The notes below the pieces were generated by a model. The model ran no database searches. It saw only the letters and a program-made list of their open reading frames with translations, and was not told the origin of the DNA. From Megaustenia siamemsis (lineage: Eukaryota; Mollusca; Gastropoda; Stylommatophora; Ariophantidae): a DNA stretch of 64,000 bases. Position numbers and translations under genes: made by a program. Numbering within the stretch: position 1 is the stretch's first letter; every line of letters begins with the position of its first letter. The stretch covers positions 364,501-428,500 of the forward strand of contig JAVIAB010000047.1 in NCBI GenBank assembly GCA_032433765.1. Direction: 5' to 3'. Positions 12,101 to 22,075 of this stretch are shown in pieces.

Positions 12101-15100
12101 CTCTCTGATCACATTGATGACGAGGTTATATAACAGCTACCCACTCCATTGATGACGAGGTTATATAACAGCTACCCACTCCATTGATGACGAGATTATA
12201 TAACAGCTACCCACTCCATTGATGACGAGGTTATATAACAGCTACCCACTCCATTGATGACGAGATTATATAACAGCTACCCACTCCATTGATGACGAGG
12301 TTATATAACAGATACCCACTCCATTGATGACGAGATTATATAACAGCTACCCACTCCATTGATGACGAGATTATATAACAGCTACCCACTCCATTGATGA
12401 CGAGATTATATAACAGATACCCACTCCATTGATGACGAGGTTATATAACAGCTACCCACTCCATTGATGACGAGATTATATAACAGCTACCCACTCCATT
12501 GATGACGAGATTATATAACAGATACCCACTCCATTGATGACGAGATTATATAACAGCTACCCACTCCATTGATGACGAGATTATATAACAGCTACCCACT
12601 CCATTGATGACGAGGTTATATAACAGCTACCCACTCCATTGGTGACGAGGTTATATAACAGGAGATAATATATCCTGCCTGAGCCTCAATCACATGACAC
12701 AGTCTAACATGTCAAATGTCATGTCTGAGCCTCAATCACATGACACAATCAAACATGTCAAATGTCCTGTCTGAGCCTCAATCACATGACACAGTCTAAC
12801 ATATCAAATGTCCTGTCTGAGCCTCAATCACATGACACAATCAAACATGTCAAATGTCCTGCCTGAGCCTCAATCACATGACACAGTCTAACATGTCAAA
12901 TGTCCTGTCTGAGTCTCAATCACATGACACAGTCTAACATGTCAAATGTCCTGTCTGAGCCTCAATCACATGACACAATCAAACATGTCAAATGTCCTGT
13001 CTGAGCCTCCATCACATGACACAGACAATCAAACATTTCAGATGTCATGTCCTGTCATAACTTCCATGACATGACACAGACAATCAAGCGCGTCAAATGT
13101 CAAGTTCTGCCCATGCATGTCATAAACGAATAGTGGGAATCTTCATGTATCAAACCTTGAGCGAGTGTGCCGCACTGTCTATCGTTAACCGTTGTCGTGC
13201 ACGCATTTCGACGCTTGGTCCTACTCGTGCCTTGAAGACAAGTAGCTATAGAATTGTGTTGCCCTACCCATGGGATGACCCACCATTCAGCTTTGTCTCT
13301 CCCTTACTCTCCCTTGTGTGTCGCTGCTCACTGCGGGACTTGCTGAGGAGGGGATCTAAGCACCTATGGACATGTTCGGAGTGCAATGATGATGACCCGC
13401 AAATTACTCAATAACTCAATAACTACGTTATGCGCATCAGCATCAGTAGAAATAACTTTTTATGCTCTCAAGAGGATCAAATCTTATTGTCGCTCAACTC
13501 AGACACAAGTTAACTTATCTGGTTTGGCATTAATGTCCATTGAGAAATCATTCCCTCAGAAACTTAGAAACCAACCCAACAGTACTTTCAATGACAAAGT
13601 CATCAAGACATTTTCGTCCCAGACAAGACGGATAGAATTAACATAAATAAGAAAGTAATTTAAAATGTAGTGATGTCATTAGAAAATACTACTTTATGTT
13701 AGCCTACCGAATGTAATGTATGTTTTTATTTATTATGTCAGCGGTAGCCCAGACCCAAAACCAGTATACGCCACTGATATAGACATGTTGTAGTTTAAGG
13801 ATTGACTTCAATAGATCTGACCAGAACCCAGACCCTACATTGACCTGATGACATCGACCTAACCTTGACACATTTTCCTAATTGATAGCTTTGACTTGAC
13901 CTTGACACAACAGCTTTTACATTTCCCTAACTAAATACCCTGACCTGACCTGTGAGGTTAGTGATCAGCTCTGACAGGAAGTCGTTCTCGTCTTGTGATT
14001 CCACTTCTACAAGTTTGCCCTTCCACAAGTTGCATATCAGCTGTAGAGATACATATTTGGACATTCATAAGTTGCCTATCAGCTGTAGAGATACATATTT
14101 GGACATTCATAAGTTGCATATCAGCTGTAGAGGTACATATTTGGACATTCACAAGTTACATATCAGCTGTAGAGATACATATTTGGACATTCACAAGTTA
14201 CATATCAGCTGTAGAGATACATATTTGGACATTCACAAGTTGCATATCAGCTGTAGAGATATATATTTGGACATTCACATGTTGCATATCAGCTGTAGAG
14301 ATACATATTTGGACATTCACAAGTTACATATCAGCTGTAGAGATATATATTTGGACATTCACAAGTTGCATATCAGCTGTAGAGATATATATTTGGACAT
14401 TCACAAGTTGCATATCAGCTGTAGAGATATATATTTGGACATTCACAAGTTGCATATTAGCTATAGGTGTATAAATGTGGCTGGAGATTTTTATTCCTGA
14501 ATCTACAGAGACGATGTTGACAAGTTTCAAATAAAGAAAGAAGAAAAGATTGGTAGTCAGGTCATTCATGTTGCAATCATCGACGATGGAACGGGAAAAA
14601 ATATATTCGTCTGTCTGGTATTGTGTACATATCGTCTTGGCCGCACTTAGTGAGCTGGCCTCTGTTCTTGTGTTAATTTGGCCAACAACTATTTGGTGAA
14701 TACTCCGTGTGGAGAGGATGATGGTTGTGTGATGTGACATCAGTTCCGATGTTGTGTGTGATGTGACGTCAGTTCCGATGTTTCCCTTTTTCGCTGTCCT
14801 CCAAACCTTCCAGATCCATTCACCGGAAGTGTACAGCCCAATGGCTGCTTTTGCTTCTGTGAGATATTTCACTGGCCACCTCGTTAAATATTGTTTAGAC
14901 ACTAAAAGCTATTTGGACTTTATTTGTTCTTTTTGAATATACCATCACTGGCTCACCCATCTCGTGTTACTATTTGCCCTATGTGTGTAGATATATTTGT
15001 GCAAGCTCTGTTATGATAGAAGTATACTTCTGCAAGCTCTTGTTATCTATCTATCTATCTATCTATTGACCTTTCGAGCCGTAACCGGCCCATAGGGCGT

Positions 15101-18100
15101 AGACCAAGATACACCTTCTCCTATATTAATTTTTGTTCTAGCAGTTTTCTTTTAAAGATATTTTATTAAATCTCGCCATCTGTCTCTGTTCTGTGCAAGC
15201 AGCTCTATCTCATTGAGGGAGCCGACTCCTGCTGCTCTTGCATCTCTCATTAATGTTCTTCTAAGTGTCTCTCTGGGTCTTCCTCTTTTTCTTTTACCTG
15301 TTGTTTCCCATATGAGGGCTTGCTTTGCTATTTGATTATTATCTCTTCTCATCACATGTCCAACGTATGACCATCGTCTTTTCTTTATTACTGAAGATAT
15401 TAGTGGTTGATTGGCGATTTCTCTAATTTCCTCGTTTGTTTTGAATTCGTTCCATTCTATACCAAGTATTTTCCTTAGACATTTATTTTCGAATGCGTTC
15501 AACTTTGTTTCTATATCTCTTGTTGTTTTCCAGCTTTCACACGCATACGTAAGGGTTGATAGTACATTTGATTTGAATAGCCTAAGTTTTGTGTTTGTGC
15601 TAATGAGTTTTGATTTCCACAACTTTTCAAGGCTTCTGAAAGACATTGCTGCTTTAGCCAGTCTGATTCTAATTTCTTTGCTCGTATCCCCTTCTCGATC
15701 AATGTGACTTCCAAGATAGATAAAGTGATCGATCTCTTCTACTGGTTTGTTTTCCATGTATATTTTGTCACTTGTTGGAATTAAACTTTTCATGACTTTA
15801 GTCTTTTCATGATCGACCTCAAGCCCAATTTTGCTGGCTATTGATGATAGTTCATTTGTGTTTTCCTGCATCGTTTTTATCTGACTGCTGATGAGAACTA
15901 TGTCATCAGCAAAGTCGAGGTCCTCCAAATGGTCTCATTGTATCCATTCGATGCCTTTATTACCAGTGCAGCATTTCTTCATTATGAAGTCCATAACAAT
16001 TCCAAATAACAAGGGCGATAAAATACATCCTTGTTTAACCCCAGTTTCTATTGGGAAACATTCGCTCAGTCCTTCCTCTGTTCGAACTGCACATGTGTAA
16101 CCATCATACATGTCTTTGATAATATTTATGATTTTTGATGGTAAACCATATTGCTTCAGAATTTTCCACAAAGAATCTCTATGAATACTATCAAATGCTT
16201 TTTTGAAGTCGATGAAGTTAAGTACAAAAGGTTTTTGCTTTTCAATGTGTTCCTCCAATATAAGTCGTAGAGTGAAAATGTGGTCAAGACAGCTTCTCCC
16301 TTTTCTAAACCCAGCCTGTTCTTCACGCATTACTGTATCTATTGAATCCTTTATTCTATTTAGGATGATTTTACAGAATAACTTTGAGGCAACTGACAAA
16401 AGTGTCACGCCTCTCCAGTTGTTACAATCTCTAAGATTGCCCTTTTTTGGGATCTTAACAATGATTCCTTTTTTCCATTTATGAGGCGTCTTCTCTGTTT
16501 TCCAAATGATGTTGAACATTTTTTGGAGATGTATTAAATTATGGCTATCAATTGCCTTGAGGATCTCAGCTGTTAACTTATCCTCTCCAGCAGCCTTGTT
16601 ATTGGTCATTAGCTTTAAGGTGGTTTCTATTTCACTCAAGGTGAAGTCATCTAAATTTACATCTAATTCTGCTGCTGGTGTTTCAGCTTCAAAATCTATT
16701 AAACTGTGAGGTAGTGGACGGTTAAGAATTTCTTTGAAGTGTTCCGCCCAACGGGCTTTTATGTCTGCGCTTGTTGTTAGCATTAATCCAGATTTGACTA
16801 GAATTGGTGTTCCACTGGATGTATAGGTGTTTGTCAGCATCTTTTGTACAGTATAAAGAGTTCTGCTGTCTCCTGTAATTGCAGCTGTCTCTGCTTTCTC
16901 TGCCAAGTTGTCTATATAAGCTCTTGTATCTCTTCTTGCCGAACTTTTCACTTTGTTGTCTAATTCTTTGTATGTTGCTTTTGCCAGAACCTTTCCAAGA
17001 TCTGTCTTTACATTAGTCACGGCTCTCTTTGCTTCTCTTCTTTCTTTGATGTACTTCCATGTGGTGTCTGAGATCCAAGCTCGTTTTTCCATTTTCTTCA
17101 GTCCGGCACTTGCTTCTGCTGCTGTCATTAGTATTTTGCTCTGTGAGTCCCACATTTCATTGATATCTAAGTCTATTTCACCGAGTGCTGAATAACAATT
17201 ACTTAGCTCTATGTTAAACTTTTCCTTTATGGCTTCATCTTTCAGTTTATGACTATCAATTTTATGTGTAATTGACCTCTTCTGTTTGTTACTAAATTTT
17301 AATCTTATTTTCCCAATGCACAAGTTGTGGTCACTATTAACATCAGCACCTCTGTAAGCTCTTACATCTATTAATGATGATCTGAATTGTTGTTTAATAC
17401 ATAGGTGGTCAATTTGATTTGAGGTTCTATCATCAGGAGATATCCATGTTGTTTTGTGAATATTTTTGTGTGGAAATAATGTCCCACCTATAACTAAATT
17501 TTCTATTAAACATAATTCTATTAATCTTTCTCCATTCTGACTTGTTGTATTACAGCCTTCTCTCCCCATCACATGTTCCACTCCTGCGTTATCTTGTCCT
17601 ACTTTGGCGTTGAAGTCTCCCATTACAATTAAAAGATCGCGTTTTGGTATCTTGTTATGATAGAAGTATATTTGTACAAGCTCCTGTTATGATAGAAGTA
17701 TATTTGTGCAAGCTCCTGTTATGATAGAAGTATATTTGTACAAGCTCTATTATGATAGAAGTATATTTGTACAAGCTCCTGTTATGATAGAAGTATATTT
17801 GTACAAGCTCTATTATGATAGAAGTATATTTGTACAAGCTCCTGTTATGATAGAAGTATATTTGTACAGGCTCTGTTATGATAGAAGTATATTTGTACAA
17901 GCTCCTGTTATGATAGAAGTATATTTGTGCAAGCTCTGTTATGATAGAAGTATGTTTGTACAAGCTCTGTTATGATAGAAGTATATTTGTACAAGCTCTA
18001 TTATGATAGAAGTATATTTGTACAAGCTCCTGTTATGATAGAAGTATATTTGTACAAGCTCTGTTATGATAGAAGTATATTTGTGCAAGCTCCTGTTATG

Positions 18101-19242
18101 ATAGAAGTATATTTGTACAAGCTCTGTTATGATAGAAGTATGTTTGTACAAGCTCTGTTATGATAGAAGTATATTTGTACAAGCTCTATTATGATAGAAG
18201 TATATTTGTACAAGCTCCTGTTATGATAGAAGTATATTTGTACAAGCTCTGTTATGATAGAAGTATATTTGTACAAGCTCTATTATGATAGAAGTATATT
18301 TGTACAAGCTCTGTTATGATAGAAGTATATTTGTACAAGCTCCTGTTATGATAGAAGTATATTTGTACAAGCTCCTGTTATGATAGAAGTATATTTGTAC
18401 CAGCTCTGTTATGATAGAAGTATAGTTGTACAACCTCTGTTATGATAGAAGTATAGTTGTACGATCTCTGTTATGATAGAAGTATATTTGTACAAGCTCC
18501 TGTTATGATAGAAGTATATTTGTGCAAGCTCTGTTATGATAAAAGTATATTTGTACAAGCTCTGTTATGATAGAAGTATATTTGTGCAAGCTCTGTTATG
18601 ATAAAAGCATATTTGTGCAAGCCCTGTTAAGATAGAAGTATATTTGTGCATGCTCCTGTTATGATAGAAGTATATTTGTGCAAGCCCTGTTATGATAGAA
18701 GTATATTTGTGCATGCTCCGTTATGATAGAAGTATATTTGTACAAGCTCTGTTATGATAGAAGTATATTTGTGCATGCTCCGTTATGATAGAAGTATATT
18801 TGTGCATGCTCCGTTAGGGTAGTTGTTATAAGATGACAACTTGATTCTTGGTGTTTATGAGGACAAAGCAGAAGGAGAAAGTTTTGAGAGTAGAAAGATG
18901 AAGTGAGTGAGAGAAAATGTTTAAAAATGGGCGACTGATAAGGTCATGGGAGTTGAGGAATTGATGGACAGACAAGTAAGTTTAAACTGACAGCAATACG
19001 AATATGTGACGGTTGATGACGTCACTTACCGCAGCTTCGGTCCACGACACAGCTGTGTCGCCGTAGCCGTAGCAGCTACCCTTGTAGAGCGACCATCCCA
19101 ACTTGCACTCGTTGGCGACAACTGCAACACCAACAATAGTTACTGCTCGATCACGTCAACAAAAATGTAGGGACAGGTTTACTGAGCGAGATTGATCATA
19201 GGAAGTTGCTGCTAATCAAGGAAACACACAAAGTGAATTGTT

Positions 19243-19284
<42 letters not shown>

Positions 19285-21033
19285 CGCACGCACCCACAGA
19301 CACACACATCTCGACATAACAAAAGACCAGCACTAGTGTTAGGGATGGAAGCACAATTTGTAACAATTTAATGAGGAAAGTTGATATCTTAGTTGTTGAA
19401 CAATGAGGAAAGTTAATAACTTAGTTGTTGAACAATGAGGAAAGTTGATATCTTAGTTGTTGAACAATGAAGAAAGTTGATATCTTAGTTGTTGAACAAT
19501 GAGGAAAGTTGACATCTTAGTTGTTGAACAATGAAGAAAGTTGATATCTTAGTTGTTGAACAATGAAGAAAGTTGATATCTTAGTTGTTGAACAATGAGG
19601 AAAGTTAATATCTTAGTTGTTGAACAATAAAGAAAGTTGATATCTTAGTTGTTGAACAATGAAGAAAGTTGATATCTTAGTTGTTGAACAATGAGAAAAG
19701 TTAATATTTTAGTTGTTGAACAATCAGGAAAGTTGATATCTTAGTTGTTGAACAATGAGGAAAGTTGATATCTTAGTTGTTGAACAATGAGGAAAGATGA
19801 TATCTTAGTTGTTGAACAATGAGGAAAGTTGATATCTTAGTTGTTGAACAATGAGGAAAGTTGATATCTTAGTTGTTGAACAATGAGGAAAGTTAATAAC
19901 GTAGTTGTTGAACAATGAGGAAAGTTGATATCTTAGTTGTTGAACAATGAGGAAAGTTGATATTTTAGTTGTTGAACAATGAGGAAAGTTGATATCTTAG
20001 TTGTTGAACAATGAGGAAAGTTAATATCTTAGTTGTTGAACAATGAGGAAAGTTGATATCTTAGTTGTTGAACAATGAGGAAAGTTGATATCTTAGTTGT
20101 TGAACAATGAGGAAATTTGATATCTTAGTTGTTGAACAATGAGGAAAGTTGATATCTTAGTTGTTGAACAATGAGGAAAGTTAATATCTTAGTTGTTGAA
20201 CAATGAGGAAAGTTGATATCTTAGTTGTTGAACAATGAGGAAAGTTGATATCTTAGTTGTTGAACAATGAGGAAAGTTGATATCTTAGTTGTTGAACAAT
20301 GAGGAAAGTTGATATCTTAGTTGTTGAACAATGGGGAAAGTTGATATCTTAGTGTTGAACAATGAGGAAAGTTGATATCTTAGTTGTTGAACAATGAGGA
20401 AAGTTAATATCTTAGTTGTTGAACAATGAGGAAAGTTGATATCTTAGTTGTTGAACAATGAGGAAAGTTGATATCTTAGTTGTTGAACAATGAGGAAATT
20501 TGATATCTTAGTTGTTGAACAATGAGGAAAGTTAATATCTTAGTTGTTGAACAATGAGGAAAGTTGATATCTTAGTTGTTGAACAATGAGGAAAGTTAAT
20601 ATCTTAGTTGTTGAACAATGAGGAAAGTTGATATCTTAGTTGTTGAACAATGAGGAAAGTTGATATCTTAGTTGTTGAACAATGAGGAAAGTTAATATCT
20701 TAGTTGTTGAACAATGAGGAAAGTTGATATCTTAGTTGTTGAACAATGAGGAAAGTTGATATCTTAGTTGTTGAACAATGAGGAAAGTTAATATCTTAGT
20801 TGTTGAACAATGAGGAAAGTTGATATCTTAGTTGTTGAACAATGAGGAAAGTTGATATCTTAGTTGTTGAACAATGAGGAAAGTTAATATCTTAGTTGTT
20901 GAACAATGAGAAGAATTAAAAATGGACATAGCGAATAAGAGAAATTTCCTAATTACATGATGAACATCTTACTTGGAACAGTGGACACTAACAGCGTCAG
21001 TAGACAAGCACAGATCAGCCCGACAGCGGCCAT
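6093..21033 (-). CDS. Gene A: secreted C-type lectin-like protein, 166 aa, six exons
   Basis: Exons in coding order: 20973-21033, 19030-19121, 13950-14040, 11409-11540, 7076-7175, 6093-6117 (501 bases including the stop). All introns are GT-AG, with phases 1, 0, 1, 1, 2. Residues 1-20 form a signal peptide (MAAVG start, hydrophobic core). The rest is one long-form C-type lectin domain: CKLGW (26-30), C37, WTEAA (47-51), C54, KLVEVES (60-66), WIGGID (87-92), EGNWIW (96-101), C129, WVD (140-142), C145, FICEKP (151-156). Six cysteines fit the usual pairs 26-37, 54-153 and 129-145. NLT at 79-81 is an N-glycosylation sequon. The sugar-site motif reads QPS (118-120) instead of EPN or QPD, and WVD replaces WND, so Ca-dependent sugar binding is uncertain. 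Likely an extracellular recognition protein. Paralogue of gene B. Introns make up 96.6% of the gene. Confidence 0.85.
6185..7075. repeat. 45-bp minisatellite derived from exon 5 and its 5' splice site (gene A intron 5)
   Basis: About 20 copies. The first four units next to exon 5 keep a near-exact copy of the exon end (TGTGAGAAAC, then attggatga) plus the donor gtatgt. Farther units degenerate to caacagagagatacaac with donors gtaggt or gtaagt. The array begins at the exon boundary with no spacer. Each unit is 15 codons, and the four proximal ones are open in the exon 5 frame. Confidence 0.93.
7076..7175 (-). CDS. Gene A exon 5 (C-terminal part of lectin domain)
   Basis: The acceptor gatcgaatag precedes an exon that completes Gly126 and encodes EDCAAMYG, LQWVDEMC and NFICEKPLD: the last three domain cysteines and the WxD motif. 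The donor is gatga then gtatgt. Length 100 bp equals exon 5 of gene B. If the donor were skipped, the frame would continue through about four array units to a stop at 6892. Confidence 0.85.
7246..8210. repeat. 56-bp minisatellite, about 17 copies (gene A intron 4)
   Basis: The unit contains ggatgtatgaggttcctgtc and ttgtattttgttgtagtag. Proximal units are nearly identical; the last three accumulate substitutions. Not present at the corresponding place in gene B. Confidence 0.95.
8320..9566. repeat. 18-bp minisatellite with degenerate leader (gene A intron 4)
   Basis: About 52 copies of an 18-bp unit of the acaatcaacacaactaaa type between about 8630 and 9566, with an irregular version before it. 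The two main variants are acacaac and acccaac. The plus strand has essentially no G, so the gene A transcript is GU-rich here. The minus-strand ORFs of up to 227 codons are repeat artefacts. Confidence 0.93.
9655..10068 (-). mobile_element. RTE-like LINE 3' fragment inside mariner
   Basis: Minus strand reads WSYVGHVMRRDNN, KRKRGRPRETLRRT and RDKWRDLIKYL then stop: the same C-terminus as the LINE at 15047-17649. The 3' UTR carries the ctttcgagccgtagccggcc block and a GATA-repeat tail (9655-9685). Mariner sequence resumes to its right, so it inserted after the mariner. The exact 5' junction is uncertain. Confidence 0.85.
10160..10369. repeat. 42-bp tandem amplification within the mariner transposase, 5 copies
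   Basis: Five in-frame copies (14 codons each) of the segment encoding VNIHKRLCDVYGSV, which is single-copy in the mariner at 32234. Start sites 10160, 10202, 10244, 10286 and 10328 are exactly 42 bp apart, with one to three substitutions between copies. Confidence 0.93.
10777..11190 (+). mobile_element. LINE 3' fragment with TGA/ATG-repeat tail
   Basis: Plus strand encodes a LINE C-terminus: MDIR, LGRIEWKEKITNDEVLKQL, MQFLGHVKRH, KRGRGRPRLTW, VEWRSMVANL, then stop and a (tga)n tail at 11170-11190. A copy of gaatttgttggtttgg precedes it (10761-10776), and another occurs 33 bp after the tail, so it may be a target-site duplication later reshuffled. It truncates the mariner. Confidence 0.75.
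11191..11276. repeat. 40-bp direct duplication after the LINE tail
   Basis: Two copies of ggtttggttgagtagctg plus tagaagtgat-like sequence, 40 bp apart. Followed to 11408 by AT-rich single-copy intron. Confidence 0.75.
11409..11540 (-). CDS. Gene A exon 4 (lectin domain core)
   Basis: The acceptor cttatctaacag precedes an exon that completes Asp82 and encodes ATRVWIGGID, EGNWIWV, YYNWHSGQPS and SNSQ. The donor is caag then gtagtt. These are the WIGG core strand and the long-loop region with the QPS sugar-site motif. 132 bp; gene B has 135. Confidence 0.87.
11541..12109. other. Gene A intron 3, block conserved with gene B
   Basis: Single-copy sequence homologous to the B intron at 31833-32130 and 34612-34800 (for example ggccagactaggg-like and ggacggcctg motifs). 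Three TGACGTCA palindromes occur at 11939, 12007 and 12042. In B the homology is split by a 2.5-kb insertion containing a mariner. Confidence 0.7.
12110..12662. repeat. 35-bp minisatellite, about 16 copies (gene A intron 3)
   Basis: The unit contains gatgacgagrttatataaca then gmtacccactcc. Copies are nearly identical, so the array is young. Not found in gene B. Confidence 0.95.
12675..13095. repeat. 46-bp minisatellite, about 9 copies (gene A intron 3)
   Basis: The unit contains tgagcctcaatcacatgaca. It is homologous to the longer-unit array at 35105-36300 in the same intron of gene B, which has an extra block per unit. Confidence 0.93.
13096..13415 (+). repeat. Block conserved with gene B intron 3 plus a dispersed Cys-motif segment
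   Basis: 13100-13320 matches 36300-36530 in gene B, consistent with gene duplication. 13330-13415 matches the dispersed segment at 4571-4741 and reads LLRRGSKHLWTCSECN on the plus strand. One plus frame is open from 13097 to 13414, but no known family is recognised. Confidence 0.4.
13416..13949. other. Gene A intron 3, single-copy part
   Basis: AT-rich single-copy sequence with degenerate ttgacctgacc motifs near the exon 3 donor. No gene or transposon recognised. Confidence 0.5.
13950..14040 (-). CDS. Gene A exon 3 (lectin domain, helix and strand region)
   Basis: The acceptor tatctctacag precedes an exon encoding LICNLWKGKLVEVES, QDENDFLSELITNLT and the first base of the next codon. The donor is ctcacag then gtcagg. 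The C54 and KLVEVES spacing matches the family pattern after WTEAA of exon 2. Its first 17 bases are repeated in every unit of the upstream array. Confidence 0.87.
14041..14470. repeat. 42-bp minisatellite containing the exon 3 acceptor (gene A intron 2)
   Basis: About 10 copies. On the coding strand each unit ends with tctctacag and continues with ctgatatgcaacttgtg, the first 17 bases of exon 3, before diverging. Every unit is therefore a full copy of the 3' splice site. Translated in the exon frame, each decoy gives LICNL followed by TGA. Confidence 0.95.
14471..14990. other. Gene A intron 2, block conserved with gene B
   Basis: Homologous to gene B at 37640-37760 and 38440-38660 (shared caagtttcaaataaa, gtcctccaaac and tccagatccatt-like words). 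In B the two parts are separated by an 18-bp array. No coding signal. Confidence 0.6.
14991..15046. repeat. Left remnant of the 31/32-bp array, cut by a LINE
   Basis: About 1.5 units of the same repeat as 17650-18820. Ends with tcttgttat (15038-15046), the left target-site duplication of the LINE. Confidence 0.85.
15047..17649 (-). mobile_element. RTE-like LINE, 5'-truncated, 2.6 kb, one internal stop
   Basis: A single minus-strand frame runs from 17644 to 15152, broken only by one in-frame TGA at 15935-15937. It encodes the C-terminal half of an apurinic-type endonuclease (GDFNAKVG at 17620, SDH near 17333-17325), a complete reverse transcriptase (IVKIPKKG, FIDFKKAFDS, GVKQGCILSPLLF, FADD at about 15914) and the C-terminal domain (WSYVGHVMRRDNN, KRKRGRPRETL, DRWRDLIKYL). 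The 3' UTR ends in a GATA-type tail (ctat repeats on plus, 15047-15065). It is flanked by tcttgttat at 15038-15046 and 17650-17658. Truncated at 17649 within the endonuclease, so it cannot be autonomous. Confidence 0.93.
15152..17644 (-). pseudogene. LINE endonuclease-reverse transcriptase ORF, truncated, one nonsense codon
   Basis: About 830 codons of one frame. The upstream part ends at GIEWIQ, a TGA follows, then DHLEDLDFADD resumes without frame change, so the stop is a point mutation rather than an indel. The family acts in target-primed reverse transcription. Low decay suggests recent insertion. Antisense ORFs on the plus strand here are shadows. Confidence 0.9.
17650..18822. repeat. 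31/32-bp minisatellite, about 37 copies (gene A intron 2)
   Basis: The unit contains gttatgatagaagtatattt, gtacaagctc and optional c. The two alternating lengths (ctctg or ctcctg) are interspersed. The right third has more variants (gcaagccc, gcatgctcc). The LINE at 15047 sits in its left end. Confidence 0.95.
18940..18977. other. Single-copy progenitor of gene B's 42-bp array
   Basis: ggtcatgggagttgagg and attgatggacagacaag occur once here, 45 bp before exon 2. The matching position in gene B has about 60 tandem copies (38884-41410). Flanking taaactgacagcaatacgaa is shared by both genes. Confidence 0.8.
19030..19121 (-). CDS. Gene A exon 2 (start of lectin domain)
   Basis: The acceptor gtgttgcag precedes an exon encoding VANECKLGW, LYKGSCYGYGD and VSWTEAA. 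The donor is the consensus gtaagt. These are the N-terminal cysteine pair typical of long-form C-type lectin domains. A TGACGTCA overlaps the donor region. 92 bp, as in gene B. Confidence 0.9.
19247..19312. repeat. CT and CA microsatellite
   Basis: A (ct)n run is followed by interrupted acac/cgca repeats in gene A intron 1. Confidence 0.9.
19368..20913. repeat. 32-bp minisatellite, about 48 copies (gene A intron 1)
   Basis: The unit contains gaggaaagttgatatctt and agttgttgaacaat. Variants gttaat and gttgat alternate in a patterned way. A shorter, more diverged version of the same array lies at the same place in gene B (44085-44560), so the array predates the gene duplication. Confidence 0.95.
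20973..21033 (-). CDS. Gene A exon 1 (signal peptide)
   Basis: The ATG has a strong context (aagATGG) and encodes MAAVGLICACLLTLLVSTVP, an n-region plus hydrophobic core. It ends with one base before the donor gtaaga. Upstream in-frame ATGs exist but lie in what looks like 5' UTR, and their translation is not conserved in B. Gene B exon 1 encodes the same 20 residues. Confidence 0.85.
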
Positions 21034-21395
21034 CTTGAGATCAAAATGCACGAAGCACAAGTTGAAAGTTGGCACAGAAATCAAAATAAAAACCAAAAAA
21101 TGAGCCCGATACCAAAGAACGCGCAAAAATGCTGGCCAAAATGTGTGCACAGTTCAGTGAAAGATGAAGCCAGAAAATGTTGCACGAACAAATCTGCCCA
21201 GTAAGCGTTGTATTGTAGACGTTTTTTTTTGTTTTTGGTCATAAAAATGTTGGGAATGGTTCCGGAGAGATTTGTCCATGAAACACGAGCTCGCTGATAA
21301 CGAATTAGTCACGTAATTTGTGTGTGATCATCGTGGCCTTGGATACAACTAATCACATGAATTATTGGTGACATTATCTTCTCTTATCTCTGGTC
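21034..21395 (-). promoter_or_regulatory. Gene A 5' UTR and proximal promoter region (approximate)
   Basis: About 330 bp upstream of the ATG is closely conserved with gene B (44683-44999), then continues at 45811 in B after a LINE insertion. No clear TATA box was identified, and the transcription start is unknown. Confidence 0.45.
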
Positions 21396-21417
21396 ATTGT
21401 TAAAGCGGAGTCAAAGG

Positions 21418-21590
21418 CTTTACAACCATTGTCACAGACACTTCAGAACCATTGTCACAGACACTTCACAACCATTGTCACAGGCACTTCACAACCATTG
21501 TCACAGACACTTCACAACCATTGTCACATACACTTCACAACCATTGTCACATACACTTCACAACCATTGTCACAGACCCATCACAATCAT
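21418..21590. repeat. 23-bp minisatellite, about 7 copies
   Basis: Units of acaaccattgtcacagacac plus ttc, with minor variants, upstream of gene A. Confidence 0.9.
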
Positions 21591-21721
21591 AAAGATGCTG
21601 AATGCTGGCTACGATAATGTCCTCTAGCTAGTTCTACTGATGCACACACAAGACTGATATTTCTCTGTAAACTCGGTCAACACAAATCTTGGAGTTACTA
21701 CAAATAACATGATCGGCAAGT

Positions 21722-22075
21722 AGACAGTGCATGAACTGTAACAGTGTGTTGATTTAATGTACAGCATGAGAGGCAAGCAGACAGTGCAGGAACTGTAACA
21801 CTGCATTGATTTAATGTACAGCATGAGAGGCAAGCAGACAGTGCAGGAACTGTAACAGTGTGTTGATTTAATGTACAGCATGAGAGGCAAGAAGACAGTG
21901 CAGGAACTGTAACAGTGTGTTGATTTAATGTACAGCATGAGAGGCAAGCAGACAGTGCAGGAACTGTAACATTGTGTTGATTTAATGTACAGCATGAGAG
22001 GCAAGAAGACAGTGCAGGAACTGTAACATTGTGTTGATTTAATGTACAGCATGAGAGGCAAGCAGACAGTGTAAA
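21722..22075. repeat. 57-bp minisatellite, about 6 copies
   Basis: The unit contains gatttaatgtacagcatgag and caggaactgtaacag. It is 19 codons long, so open frames of up to 158 codons result. No gene. Confidence 0.93.

Noticed and set aside
14324..14902. 192-codon minus ORF across the exon 3 array and flank
   Set aside because: The frame differs from exon 3 and runs through array and conserved noncoding intron; not shared with gene B.
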